DNA of 24,755 nt from an uncultured Prevotella sp. (GCA_900319895.1 ONQK01000121.1:1-24755), one strand, 5' to 3'; counted from the stretch's first letter, positions 1-8,567 are shown. The notes: generated from the sequence alone by a model not told the origin. Numbers and translations: made by a program.

Positions 1-1763
1 AAATAATTGCCTGAGAGCGACGTGCTGCTCGTTGTACCGTAAGCCTGCGTACAAGTGCCGAATCGCGCGTCAATCCGCCCTCCGATGCCAAAGACTTCAC
101 CGCCCGAGATCATGATATTATGACGCTCGTCAATGTCGATACCCGACTCCATGCTGCCTGCACCAAGGCCGATTGCCACGCCGCCCTGGATATACATGTG
201 CCCATTGGCATCAAGTCCGTCATTACCGGTAGAATATCCGTAGACAATACCGCCTTTGATGTACATGTCGCCTTTTGAATTGATGGCATCATCTGTGGAT
301 TGTCCATAAACCACACCGCCTGAGATTGTCATAATTTTCTTGCTTTCAATGGCCTCATGCGACTTGGCATAGGCATTGACGTTTCCACCAGTGATGTTCA
401 AATCGCCCTTTGCCTTGATGCACTTGGCATTCTTCGAATTGGCGGAGCTGCCCCAACGGCCGCCGCCGGAACCGTAGTTGGAACCTTCGGCACGCGCCTT
501 GATTTCGCCGCCATTGATGTCTATCCTGTCTTCACAGACCATGGCACGTCCGCCCTGCCCTGTACTGGTCAATGTCAGTTGGCCTGCATTGATAATGATG
601 GCTTTGTCGCTCTTCATACAAGCGCTGCTCGAATAGTCATTTGTAGCCTGCACCAACACGCCGCCGCTTGTGGTGATGTTGATGACGGGTTCCGACTTCT
701 CATTGGTGACCAAAAGCGTACCAACGGCTTTTATACCTTTTGCGCCCTGTCCTGTCACGCTAATCTGGATTCTACCGCCATTGATATGCACATCGCCATT
801 GTTTTCGATAGTTGCACCAAAAGTCTTGTTCATTTTCTTGCGGGCCGGTGATTCCACGATGATGATAATATCATCACCACCACCACCACCGCCGCCACCG
901 CCGCCGCCGTCATCACCACCATCGTCGTCGTCGTCATCACCGCCGCCACCGCCAGGTGTGTCATCATCCTCTATGTTCACTTGGATGCCGTCGTCTGTAA
1001 CGTTCTTTATAGTGACAGTTCCACCATTTTGCTGATAACATTGGTTCACGTTGAAGCCATCGCCTTTTGAACCCAAGATGTTAATGGTTCCTGTGCCTTT
1101 TTTCAACTGGACATATTCTTTTCCCCAGAATCCGTGCTTGGTGTTGCCTGTGATGTTCAACGTGCCCAAACCGTCAAATTCGGTATGTCCCTTCACGGCA
1201 AAACATGCCTTTTGCGTACCCTTGGCACCGTCGGTAAGCGTGTTCACCGTTCCGTTGTTCAGGATGACGCCAATACGTTTTCCATTACGGATGTTCACCG
1301 CAGCACTGTCGGGATTGTTCAATGTCAGTCCGTCAAAGACCAGTGTCGCCTTGTATTTCCCGTCCATGTAGAATGAGCCGTTGGTCGAGTTGCCTCGAAG
1401 CGTGTACTTCAACTCTGTTGCCAGGTTGGACTTCTGCAAGATCGTCACATGCGCACCGCGGATTTTCACGGTTACATACTGCATGATGTTTCCTGCCACC
1501 CGAACTGTTGCATTGGTGCCTGAATAATTGATGTCAACGCTATTGTCAACTACTTGGCGGTCGTCAACATAGATGCGGTTGACGTCAGCGACATTAAACA
1601 CTTTTCCCATGATCTGGAGCTGCGTGCCGGAAATGTATTTCATCTCGCCAGCCTGCTGTGCCGGAACGCTATATGTAATATTGCCGACACTGACGTTCAG
1701 TGTCTGCCCGAAAACTGCTACTATACTGCTCAGCAAAACTATTAATGTAAAAAATCGTCTCAT
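1..1763 (-). CDS. Secreted beta-helix, carbohydrate-binding (Cthe_2159-like) protein, 3' end outside window
   Basis: The reading frame is open from an ATG at 1763 to the window edge (about 587 residues) with no stop, so the C-terminus is missing. It begins with a signal peptide (MRRFFTLIVLLSSIVAVFG), so the product is exported. The rest is made of short repeated strands such as LNITGN, VHINGGRIQI, IDINGGEIKA and MYIKGGIVYG, alternating Gly-Gly turns with Asn and Ser ladders. This pattern fits a right-handed parallel beta-helix of the carbohydrate-binding Cthe_2159/DUF4353 type. Residues about 270-298 form an almost pure Gly/Asp linker that separates an N-terminal segment from the main helix. 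No catalytic signature is visible. The start overlaps the stop of the preceding gene by four bases (ATGA), so the two are probably co-translated. Family assignment is by recalled sequence style; the ligand is unknown. Confidence 0.8.
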   Translation of the reverse strand, partial: MRRFFTLIVLLSSIVAVFGQTLNVSVGNITYSVPAQQAGEMKYISGTQLQIMGKVFNVADVNRIYVDDRQVVDNSVDINYSGTNATVRVAGNIMQYVTVKIRGAHVTILQKSNLATELKYTLRGNSTNGSFYMDGKYKATLVFDGLTLNNPDSAAVNIRNGKRIGVILNNGTVNTLTDGAKGTQKACFAVKGHTEFDGLGTLNITGNTKHGFWGKEYVQLKKGTGTINILGSKGDGFNVNQCYQQNGGTVTIKNVTDDGIQVNIEDDDTPGGGGGDDDDDDGGDDGGGGGGGGGGGDDIIIIVESPARKKMNKTFGATIENNGDVHINGGRIQISVTGQGAKGIKAVGTLLVTNEKSEPVINITTSGGVLVQATNDYSSSACMKSDKAIIINAGQLTLTSTGQGGRAMVCEDRIDINGGEIKARAEGSNYGSGGGRWGSSANSKNAKCIKAKGDLNITGGNVNAYAKSHEAIESKKIMTISGGVVYGQSTDDAINSKGDMYIKGGIVYGYSTGNDGLDANGHMYIQGGVAIGLGAGSMESGIDIDERHNIMISGGEVFGIGGRIDARFGTCTQAYGTTSSTSLSGNY

Positions 1764-2188
1764 CGCACTATGATCTTTTTAGTTGTTGCACCTGATTTCA
1801 AAATATACACACCTATGGGCAGGTGAGCACGAAGAGATGGTTCGTCCTTATAAACGCCTAGAAGCGAACCTGTTACTGAATATACTTCCACACTAGCCGC
1901 CGAAGCCTTGCCTCCCGTCGCATCATCCGTCACATTTGAAATACCCGTCGAAGTATTCGAGAACTGCATCATGGTGAGCTCCGGCAGTGAAAGGTTTGCC
2001 GTGCTTGTGCCACTGTTAACCACTGCCTGGCCATTTGCAAAAGTTATCGTCAGCCCTTGAACGGGAAACGACTGCGTGCTCCCGTCGGACTTGGAGAACT
2101 GCAAATAGGCAAAATCATCTGCCAACATGCTTGTTGCTCCTAATAACAGCATGAATAAAACAATTTTTTTCTTCATATTTCTTTTCAT
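1760..2188 (-). CDS. Small secreted protein with T9SS type A-like sorting tail
   Basis: The product has 142 residues. A signal peptide (KKKIVLFMLLLGATSMLA) is followed by a short beta-rich segment (LTITFANGQAVV, LSLPELTMMQFS). The last about 45 residues match the layout of a Por secretion system C-terminal domain: VEVYSVTGSLLG, then LPIGVYILKSG, then TKKIIVR. Such tails normally direct export across the outer membrane by the type IX system, but they are also found on many small Prevotella proteins of unknown role. An ATG four codons in (2176) is an equally good start and would give the more usual MKKK signal peptide. The gene overlaps the beta-helix gene by four bases, which suggests the two products act together at the cell surface. 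Specific function unknown. Confidence 0.75.
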   Translation of the reverse strand: MKRNMKKKIVLFMLLLGATSMLADDFAYLQFSKSDGSTQSFPVQGLTITFANGQAVVNSGTSTANLSLPELTMMQFSNTSTGISNVTDDATGGKASAASVEVYSVTGSLLGVYKDEPSLRAHLPIGVYILKSGATTKKIIVR

Positions 2189-2299
2189 TTTTGGGGTTTC
2201 TTTCTCTATTTTCTCTTAATTTACATAGGTGTTAATAGTCATCGTATCATCATCTATTTTCCTTAAACTATTTCACATTTAAATGTAAATTTATAACAT

Positions 2300-2331
2300 C
2301 AAAATTAATGCCAAACGAATAAACACTCAGA
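2300..2331 (-). promoter_or_regulatory. Candidate Bacteroidetes promoter for the sorting-tail/beta-helix pair
   Basis: On the minus strand TAATTTTG (2300-2307) matches the -7 consensus TAnnTTTG exactly. TCTG (2328-2331) sits 20 bases upstream and matches the -33 box TTTG at three of four bases. The spacing equals that of the much clearer rplC promoter. Transcription would begin about 105 bases before the coding start. The weak -33 box keeps this tentative. Confidence 0.4.
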
Positions 2332-2568
2332 AGAGGCTGCACATAAGCATTTTATAATCAGAAGATTACAAAAGAATCAAAAAAGGACAGGATAACGCAT
2401 AAAATGTACAAAAAATGAACACAGATTTTCAAATTATAAACACTTCCCTGTCAAATTCAGGATGCAAAAACTGTCACGGAAAAACATCCTCCTTCCCATT
2501 GTCATTCCACTGTCGACTGACGTACCAATTCTATCCTCACTGAAAGGGATGGTCGAGATCTTTTTAGC

Positions 2569-2623
2569 AAAAAACTTGGAAACACCAGCAAATAATGCCT
2601 CGTCTGCATCTGGCGTTTCCAAG
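2569..2623 (-). terminator. Intrinsic terminator after the SusC/SusD/phosphodiesterase cluster
   Basis: Arms at 2610-2623 and 2575-2588 form a 14-bp stem (CTTGGAAACGCCAG with CTGGTGTTTCCAAG, one G-U pair). Inside the loop ATGC and GCAT can pair again. On the minus strand the stem is followed at once by six T (2569-2574). It lies about 60 bases past the phosphodiesterase stop codon, in the right orientation to end that transcript. Confidence 0.8.
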
Positions 2624-2685
2624 TTGCCTCCACCTGTTTTTCGCGCAAACGATGTATTGGGGTGGCAAGAAGAAGAAAAATTCCA

Positions 2686-3987
2686 TTATTTTTGTACGAT
2701 ACCCAATAAATCGAGCACCCAACCAGCTATTTCCGTCTGCCGCAGTGTGGCTTTCCGCCCTTTTTCCATACCAGCGCCATAAGCCACCAAGGTCGTGGAA
2801 TCCTGGCCGCTCAAGAATCCATGTGTGCCACCTTTTCGCACACCGACCGACGCACCGGAACGATTATTGTTGACACTCACGCCGACCACAGGCTCAATGG
2901 CAAGCACGGCGGCGGGGTCGGCCCCTTTTTCGTCCAACTCCTCCTTGCCCACCACCCGGAACAACTTACGTTCTTCAGAAGGCAATTGGTCAATGATTTT
3001 CTCAATGCGTCGAAGCGTCTTTTTGTCGCCCGGCTTTCTCAGATACAAAAAACAGGTGTTGCCCCCTGCATGAAATGCCGCCGACCATGCGCCGCCCGGC
3101 TTCGGACTCAATAATTTGGCCCGAGTGAGCCACACATTGGGGCTCAACGTGGTGTGATAGTCGCAAAATCCGTGGTCGCCCATCACCATGACCACCGTGC
3201 TGTCCATCCGATGCGTGAGGCGCAGATTCTCTAGGATTGAGCCCACGGCATTGTCGACGCTCGCCACATCCTGCCTCATCCGCTCGCTCTCAGTCCCTAG
3301 GGCATGCTGGCTGTAGTCAGTCGTGATGAGATGAATGGTCATGAGCCTTGGCTGGTATCGGTTCATCAGATAATTGGCCATGGCGGCCGTCCTGGCATCG
3401 CGCTGCATCGACCCTGCCATAAAAGTAATGGTGTCAAGTTTGCCACAAGCCTGCCGTTCCAGCTCATCGAGGATACCCAGAGGCGTACAAAAAGGCTTGA
3501 TGTACGCCATTTGGTCGCACGAATAGTCCAATGACCAAAATTCGGGCACGTTGTAGTCGATATAAGGGCTTCCTGTCGACACGGGCCAAAAGAGCGATGC
3601 CGTCTTCATCCCTGCCTCATGGGCACGCTGCCAAATCGTCGGCACAGCGATGCTGTCGGCATACCAGTAGCTGATGGGGGCGGTGTCTTCATTCCGCAAA
3701 AACGGCCGGTTATAGAACACCCGATGCCGGGCGGGCAAAGCACCTGTCACAATGGTGGTGTGAGAGGGATAAGTCGCGGCGGGCGGCACCCCGATGATTT
3801 TTTCGACACGCAATCCTTCACGGCTCATCATTTTCAAGAAGGGAGAAGGCATGGTCGGGTCATCAATCATCTCGGAGCGCATGCCGTCTATCGTAATCAG
3901 AATGACATAACGGGGCTTCACTGCTGCCGACAAATGCGCCAGATGCAGCAAAAACGCCAGCAAAAACACTATTCTCTTATGCTTCAT
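2686..3987 (-). CDS. Secreted type I phosphodiesterase/nucleotide pyrophosphatase family protein
   Basis: The product has 433 residues with a signal peptide (MKHKRIVFLLAFLLHLAHLSAA). It belongs to the alkaline phosphatase superfamily, in the ectonucleotide pyrophosphatase/phosphodiesterase branch. The two-zinc site can be read in full: Asp34 (ITIDGMRSE), nucleophile Thr72 (ATYPSHTTIVTG), Asp224 and His228 (TTDYSQH), Asp271-His272 (MGDHGF) and His389 (GGTHGF). The spacing matches characterised family members. Such enzymes split phosphodiester or pyrophosphate bonds, for example in nucleotides; the actual substrate is not evident. I chose the ATG at 3987 because it opens a clean signal peptide and lies 19 bases after the SusD-type stop. 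The longer frame from 4050 would overlap that gene and begin with a non-signal sequence. It is probably co-transcribed with the transporter pair and works in the periplasm or at the surface. Confidence 0.9.
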   Translation of the reverse strand: MKHKRIVFLLAFLLHLAHLSAAVKPRYVILITIDGMRSEMIDDPTMPSPFLKMMSREGLRVEKIIGVPPAATYPSHTTIVTGALPARHRVFYNRPFLRNEDTAPISYWYADSIAVPTIWQRAHEAGMKTASLFWPVSTGSPYIDYNVPEFWSLDYSCDQMAYIKPFCTPLGILDELERQACGKLDTITFMAGSMQRDARTAAMANYLMNRYQPRLMTIHLITTDYSQHALGTESERMRQDVASVDNAVGSILENLRLTHRMDSTVVMVMGDHGFCDYHTTLSPNVWLTRAKLLSPKPGGAWSAAFHAGGNTCFLYLRKPGDKKTLRRIEKIIDQLPSEERKLFRVVGKEELDEKGADPAAVLAIEPVVGVSVNNNRSGASVGVRKGGTHGFLSGQDSTTLVAYGAGMEKGRKATLRQTEIAGWVLDLLGIVQK

Positions 3988-4006
3988 CGATTTTTTCACA
4001 CTGCAA

Positions 4007-5467
4007 TTACTCAAAAGGCACCACGTCAAGCGTATGCGCATGCTCGACAATGATACGGTTCATGTTGTATTTTATGGTGACGGTTTTGGAAGGGTCGTCT
4101 ATCACGAAATCATCCAAACCATAATTCATGGGGATGAAATCAGGGACAAGCGCTTGTGTAAACGGTGCCGCATTGCCAGCCTTTGCTGCCTCGACCTCGC
4201 ACACCGGCATTCGGATTCCCAGATCGGCGGGCCGGCGTCCTTCTGCAAAAAAGATTTCCTGCCGCAACAAATAAAGCAACTCCAATGCGTCGTCATGCTG
4301 CGCCAATCCATTCACCATCGCCTCGGTCACCGAAGTGCCTGAAATAAATGGGACTGTAATCAAGTTGGGTTCGTGACGATCGATGACCAGGCCAACACGC
4401 AACGAGTCTTTCTCTGAAGCACGGACACGATATTCCGAACTGTTGGGATAGCGTCTGATGCCCCCGCCGTCGCGCCCTTCCAGCTGATCGTTGACTTCTT
4501 TGCGCACAGGGCGTTTTTCAACCAATGCCAACAACGATTTCATCCATTTTTTGGCCTCCGCCAACTGATTCTCCGCCAGGGCCGCCTCGGCCAATATCAA
4601 GAAATTCTCCTCCGCCTTCGCCACAACAATCGGCAGCTGCTCGTCGTTACTGGTCAAATGATATTTCGGGTCAAGGAAATCCAGACGGGGCAATGGCTGA
4701 AACCAATTTCCGCCAATGGCAGACTGTGCATTATTGAGCACATTGTTTTTATGGTCAAAATGTACCTGATGGCAAAAATCCGCTGCCTCCTCAATCGCTT
4801 TCTGGGCAAAGGCCACCGCTTGCGCACGATTGCCGAGCCGATGGGCTGCACGCGCACAAAGTGTGTTCACCAAGGCACGCTTTTCTTGTGTTGAAGCCAG
4901 GCCGATCGCCTTCCCGAGCACTTCAACCGCTGTTGCCAGCTGCTGTTGCCATTCTACGACCTCGCCGCCATTTTTCATGGGCAAGGCACGGAAAAAATCA
5001 CCGGCAAGAATAAGTGAGAAGCCTTTGACCACCTGCAATTTGAACAAGTCGTCATCTGTCGTGTTCCTATCATGTTTGGCAACCGTATTGAGCCCATAGT
5101 CTGCCATTTCCCGAAGCGAGCCGACGTGGCGTTGAAGATTGGTCACATCAACGTCTGTATAGAGCAATTGAGGTATGTCGAACACTTTGCTCGACCGAGA
5201 ATAGGTGTTATAATAGTTGTCCGACAAAATTTCCATCAGGCTGACATAATCCGACATGCAAACCGCCAGCTCCTTTTCAACCCCGTTCATCCACGTTTCC
5301 ATGGCATTGTCAGATGCCAGGAAAGTGTCTTCGCCCACATTTGGATTGATGATCTCGCCCGGAGCCATTAAGTCACAGCCGGCCAGGCTCAGCATCAACG
5401 CCCCTGTTGCCCATATCCTGTTAAGTCCTGTTTTCTTCATATCTTTCTGAGTTATGTTCTTTTTCAT
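4007..5467 (-). CDS. SusD/RagB-type nutrient-binding outer membrane lipoprotein
   Basis: The product has 486 residues and a lipoprotein signal ending LSLAGCD, with the lipidated Cys at 31 from the first ATG. The ATG at 5440 (MKKTGLNRIW) gives a shorter signal and is an equally good start. Typical SusD/RagB features are the asparagine- and tyrosine-rich N-terminal part (DNYYNTYSR), the helical TPR-like stretches (ILAEAALAENQLAEAKKWM) and a late ELLYLLRQEIFFAEGRRPADLG helix, which corresponds to the ERR.EL..EG.R element of the family. It lies nine bases after the SusC-type gene and would act as the lid or ligand-binding partner of that transporter. It is on the short side for the family. The ligand is not identifiable from sequence. 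Confidence 0.92.
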   Translation of the reverse strand: MKKNITQKDMKKTGLNRIWATGALMLSLAGCDLMAPGEIINPNVGEDTFLASDNAMETWMNGVEKELAVCMSDYVSLMEILSDNYYNTYSRSSKVFDIPQLLYTDVDVTNLQRHVGSLREMADYGLNTVAKHDRNTTDDDLFKLQVVKGFSLILAGDFFRALPMKNGGEVVEWQQQLATAVEVLGKAIGLASTQEKRALVNTLCARAAHRLGNRAQAVAFAQKAIEEAADFCHQVHFDHKNNVLNNAQSAIGGNWFQPLPRLDFLDPKYHLTSNDEQLPIVVAKAEENFLILAEAALAENQLAEAKKWMKSLLALVEKRPVRKEVNDQLEGRDGGGIRRYPNSSEYRVRASEKDSLRVGLVIDRHEPNLITVPFISGTSVTEAMVNGLAQHDDALELLYLLRQEIFFAEGRRPADLGIRMPVCEVEAAKAGNAAPFTQALVPDFIPMNYGLDDFVIDDPSKTVTIKYNMNRIIVEHAHTLDVVPFE

Positions 5468-5476
5468 TCCATTTGC

Positions 5477-8230
5477 TTAAAAAGTTATCTTTGCCGAGAA
5501 GACGTACTGCCTGGGCAAACTATATGTTGAGTAGTTCAAACCACCTGCCGCAATGGCACCTTGCGTGGATGCGCCGCTCAAGACCGCCTCGGGGTCGACG
5601 CTACTTTTCGACCATGAGAACGGATTGTAGAGGTTCAAAGCCACTACCAGCTCCCGAATCATTTGCTTGGGAAAACGCCAAGTGTAGTCTACCCCAATGT
5701 TCCGGATCTTGATAAAATCGGCCTTTTCAACGAAAAAGTTTGTAAAGTCCAACCAAACCTGCGACTGCGTCTTCCCTTCGAGTGCCGCCGCCGGGATTGA
5801 GGGGTCCGAAATACCCTTTCTGAAGCGGAATTGACGGTCGAAGGAGTGTACATGAGCACCGGTCTGGTAATCGCCATTCATGGAGAATGTCAGTTTTCTC
5901 CAACGGGCGAAAAGCGAGAAATTGCCATAAAGCGTCGGGGTCGTTGAGCCCAGGTCTTGTAAATCCAACGTCTCTTTCACCGTACCGTCGGCATTGAGAA
6001 TGGTCTGCTTACCGCGCAAGAATCCGACGGGCTTGCCTTCCTGGACAACGGCTTGAATCGTTTTCGCCGAGAAGCCGCCGATGCCGAAAGGAACGAGCCC
6101 GCCCGTTGACAAGACCTCGTTGTGATTGGTGTTCACCGATGCCGCCATGCTCAAGTTCCATTCCTTGGTGTCCAGTATTTTCACCGACATGTTCAGCTCA
6201 ATGCCCTCATTGCGGATTTTACCCACATTCGCCAAAAAAGTCTTGCTCTGGCCGGAAGAAGGCAAGGTCGGGATGTTGAACAAGGCGCCGTGCGTGGTGG
6301 CATGATAATAGGTGAAGCCTAAATTCAAGACGCGGCGGAAGAAGGTGCCCTGCAAGCCAACCTCAAAAGAACGTTTTTTCTCAGGCCCTAGGTCTGGATT
6401 ACCGTATTTCCCGAATGAAGCGGCCTGCTTGCCCAGATACGACGACATCTCAATGGTGCGCTGGTATTCAAAAGCTGGCGGATAGTTGCCCGCGACACCA
6501 TAATTTGACATCAGTTTCAGTGTGTTCAGCCAACCGCTCGCCACCAAAGGCTTCATCCAAGGCTCGTCGCTCATGATGTAAGAGAGGCCGACCTTGGGAT
6601 ACGCCTGCCAGCTCACATTGTCGCCAAAGGCTGTGTTGTAGTCCACACGCAAGCCTAAGTCCAGGAAGTAGCGGCTCCACAGCCCCAGGTTGTTCTGAAG
6701 ATAAAATCCACTGCTGTGCAAATAGCTCAGAAACTCGTCGGCAACCGAGCTGCCCGCGCCGGAGATCGTGCGCGCTCCATCACGCACATTCAGTCCCATG
6801 TAATAGCTCTGATGGTCGGATGTACTGAAAAATTGGTAGCCCGCCGTCAAAATATTGCTCAAGATGTCTTCATGATAAAGCTTCCACTGCCCGTTGAGCT
6901 CGGCGGTCACCCCAAGATAATTGCGGTCGTAATTGGCGATCCTGCCGGCATCCGTCGTCCCCTCGGGCTTGTATTGCGTATGGATCAGATAGGCATTTGT
7001 CTCAACCATTTTGTTCGTGTTATAACGATAGTCAATACCAAGGGTCGCATGAAAATTCAAGTCACGCAACGGCGCAAAGTCAAACTGCTGAGATGTCTGG
7101 AAACGCTTGACAGACTCTTGGTTGTCTTGCAACTCCTCGGCACGCGAGAAAAACGACTTCAACACGCTGAACTCATAGTCTCCGGCGGCATCGATGTTAG
7201 AGTTGAAATTCTTTTGGACACCGTCCTCGTCGGTAAACTTGAAGTTGGATGAGTTGCCGCCTTCCGCGATGTAGAGCCCGGTATAAAAACCTTGGTTGCC
7301 GTTGCGGTTGCGACGATAATCCTCCAACACGAAGCCGAAGGAATTGATATATTTCACCTTTTTATTAAACTGCACGTTTGAGCCAAAACGCAAGTCGTAT
7401 TTCCGCTGCTTATTGCCGTCGTGAATCAGAGTCCCCGTATTTTGCGACATACTCGCACCCAGCGAATAGCCAAAACGCTCGCCCTTGCCCGACAAATTGA
7501 CCGAGTATTTCTGCGAGAACCCCGTCTGATGGAGCAATTCACGGGTTCGCTTAAAAAAATAATATTGAGAATTGGCCATATCAAAGCCCAACTGCATGCC
7601 GGCAGTCGCGCTGAAAGAATGGTTGCCGGAGCTCTTGGTGAAGATCTGGATGACGCCATTTGAAGCGTCTGAGCCATATAAAGTAGTGGCTGCGCCGCCC
7701 GGCACATATTCAATGTGGTCGATGTTTTCCATCGGGATGTCGCCAATGGCTCCCGAAGCCGCGGTCTGGCCGTTAATCGCCCCATAATAGTTGTTCATGG
7801 CATTGAACAAGGAACTGCCCGTGTTCAGGTTGTCGACACGGACACCATCGACATAGATCACCGGTGTCGAGTTGGTGAAAGCCGACGAAAGGCCGCGCGA
7901 CTTGATCATCGACGTCGTTCCAGGCTGCCCGTTGGTCAGTGTTATCTGGACGTTGGGGATGGCATTCTGAAGCATCTGGTCTATGCGACCGGTGGGGAGT
8001 TTGCTCAACTCCTCTGCCGACAATTTGGTAATGTTTGACGAAATTCGGCGCTTGGTCACCGCACCGCCTTGACCCGTCACCACCACTTCGTCCAGGTTGG
8101 CTTCCCAGGTAATGGCTCCCGTAGAATCTTGAGGCTCTAGGGTCTTGTCTCTTACGGGGCCAGACCCTGCCCCCCATACAAAAGCGACAGTCAGCAGGAA
8201 GACTGCCAGCAAGCTTTGTCGTTTGTTCAT
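5477..8230 (-). CDS. SusC/RagA-type TonB-dependent outer membrane transporter
   Basis: The product has 917 residues with a signal peptide (MNKRQSLLAVFLLTVAFVWGA). A DEVVVTG motif at residues 47-53 is the TonB-box-like segment. A plug domain follows with SRGLSS, NSTPVIYVDGVRVDN and EYVPGGAATTLYGSDASNGVIQI, then a long beta-barrel ending YVFSAKITF, with the terminal Phe usual for outer membrane proteins. Most SusC proteins carry a carboxypeptidase-regulatory-like domain of about 80 residues before the plug. Here only about 25 residues lie between the signal peptide and the TonB-box-like motif, so that domain is missing. It is the first gene of a three-gene cluster with the SusD-type lipoprotein and the phosphodiesterase, and should import a substrate using TonB energy. 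Confidence 0.95.
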   Translation of the reverse strand: MNKRQSLLAVFLLTVAFVWGAGSGPVRDKTLEPQDSTGAITWEANLDEVVVTGQGGAVTKRRISSNITKLSAEELSKLPTGRIDQMLQNAIPNVQITLTNGQPGTTSMIKSRGLSSAFTNSTPVIYVDGVRVDNLNTGSSLFNAMNNYYGAINGQTAASGAIGDIPMENIDHIEYVPGGAATTLYGSDASNGVIQIFTKSSGNHSFSATAGMQLGFDMANSQYYFFKRTRELLHQTGFSQKYSVNLSGKGERFGYSLGASMSQNTGTLIHDGNKQRKYDLRFGSNVQFNKKVKYINSFGFVLEDYRRNRNGNQGFYTGLYIAEGGNSSNFKFTDEDGVQKNFNSNIDAAGDYEFSVLKSFFSRAEELQDNQESVKRFQTSQQFDFAPLRDLNFHATLGIDYRYNTNKMVETNAYLIHTQYKPEGTTDAGRIANYDRNYLGVTAELNGQWKLYHEDILSNILTAGYQFFSTSDHQSYYMGLNVRDGARTISGAGSSVADEFLSYLHSSGFYLQNNLGLWSRYFLDLGLRVDYNTAFGDNVSWQAYPKVGLSYIMSDEPWMKPLVASGWLNTLKLMSNYGVAGNYPPAFEYQRTIEMSSYLGKQAASFGKYGNPDLGPEKKRSFEVGLQGTFFRRVLNLGFTYYHATTHGALFNIPTLPSSGQSKTFLANVGKIRNEGIELNMSVKILDTKEWNLSMAASVNTNHNEVLSTGGLVPFGIGGFSAKTIQAVVQEGKPVGFLRGKQTILNADGTVKETLDLQDLGSTTPTLYGNFSLFARWRKLTFSMNGDYQTGAHVHSFDRQFRFRKGISDPSIPAAALEGKTQSQVWLDFTNFFVEKADFIKIRNIGVDYTWRFPKQMIRELVVALNLYNPFSWSKSSVDPEAVLSGASTQGAIAAGGLNYSTYSLPRQYVFSAKITF

Positions 8231-8293
8231 ATTTGTCCTAAAATTTGATTTGTCAATACAATACGATTCTCATGTGTTTCGCATTTCAGGGTG

Positions 8294-8325
8294 CAAATTT
8301 CGTTGTTCTTAGTGAGATACACAAA
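8294..8325 (-). promoter_or_regulatory. Candidate promoter of the SusC/SusD cluster
   Basis: On the minus strand TTTG (8322-8325) is followed after 20 bases by GAAATTTG (8294-8301), which differs from the TAnnTTTG consensus only in its first base. The predicted transcript would have an untranslated leader of about 60 bases. The spacing equals that of the rplC promoter. No operator or riboswitch is apparent nearby. Confidence 0.45.
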
Positions 8326-8491
8326 CTTTTGAGGTAAAAAATGTACATTCCTCTCAAAAAAAATCACAACATCGTGGAAATCAAGCACTTCAAATTAAAA
8401 ACAGATGACCGCTTTCAAGCGAAAATGGAGGTCAAAAGCCTGCAAAACGGGTTTACAAACATCGTCCTCAAGTAAATTTGAGCACAAAGAA

Positions 8492-8521
8492 TGTCCCCGT
8501 CCTCTGACGAGGACGGGGACA
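8492..8521 (-). terminator. Perfect hairpin terminator of the ribosomal protein operon
   Basis: TGTCCCCGTCCTC (8492-8504) and its exact reverse complement (8509-8521) enclose a 4-base loop, giving a 13-bp GC-rich stem without mismatch. On the minus strand it lies about 46 bases after the rplQ stop and is followed by TTCTTTG, a moderately T-rich tail. Position and orientation fit the end of the long operon. Because the tail is weak, the hairpin may also protect the 3' end of the message. Confidence 0.8.
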
Positions 8522-8567
8522 CAACATGAAAAAATCAATTTATTAAATTCGATTATTTAAATCTTAT

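Larger units (their letters stand above)
2189..2685. other. Intergenic region of about 500 bases without a supported gene
   Basis: This stretch separates the phosphodiesterase gene from the sorting-tail/beta-helix pair. It holds the phosphodiesterase terminator (2569-2623) and a candidate promoter (2300-2331). The part from about 2210 to 2450 is strongly AT-rich. Short open frames on both strands (for example 2434-2622 minus and 2462-2782 plus) have no recognisable motifs. The minus one runs through the terminator hairpin and the plus one runs into the phosphodiesterase gene, so I do not call either. Confidence 0.6.
8231..8567. other. Spacer between the ribosomal operon and the SusC cluster
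   Basis: This AT-rich spacer of 337 bases holds the ribosomal operon terminator (8492-8521) and a candidate SusC promoter (8294-8325). I see no open frame with coding character. The part from about 8330 to 8490 has no recognisable element. Confidence 0.6.

Noticed and set aside
670..1035. Plus-strand frame encoding a proline-rich run
   Set aside because: It is the antisense of the Gly/Asp codon tract of the beta-helix gene, whose frame is open over the whole region.
2657..2694. Plus-strand promoter-like pair TTG and TATTTTTG
   Set aside because: The spacing of 27 bases is too long and no plus-strand gene follows; it reads into the antisense of the phosphodiesterase gene.
2434..2782. Overlapping short open frames on both strands in the 2189-2685 spacer (minus 2434-2622, plus 2462-2782)
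   Set aside because: No motifs; the minus frame passes through the terminator stem and the plus frame continues into the phosphodiesterase gene in antisense.
3988..4050. Longer start for the phosphodiesterase gene
   Set aside because: It would overlap the SusD-type gene by 44 bases and place 21 non-signal residues before a clean signal peptide.
3619..4053. Plus-strand frame of 144 codons
   Set aside because: Antisense to the catalytic N-terminal half of the phosphodiesterase, which has all expected residues.
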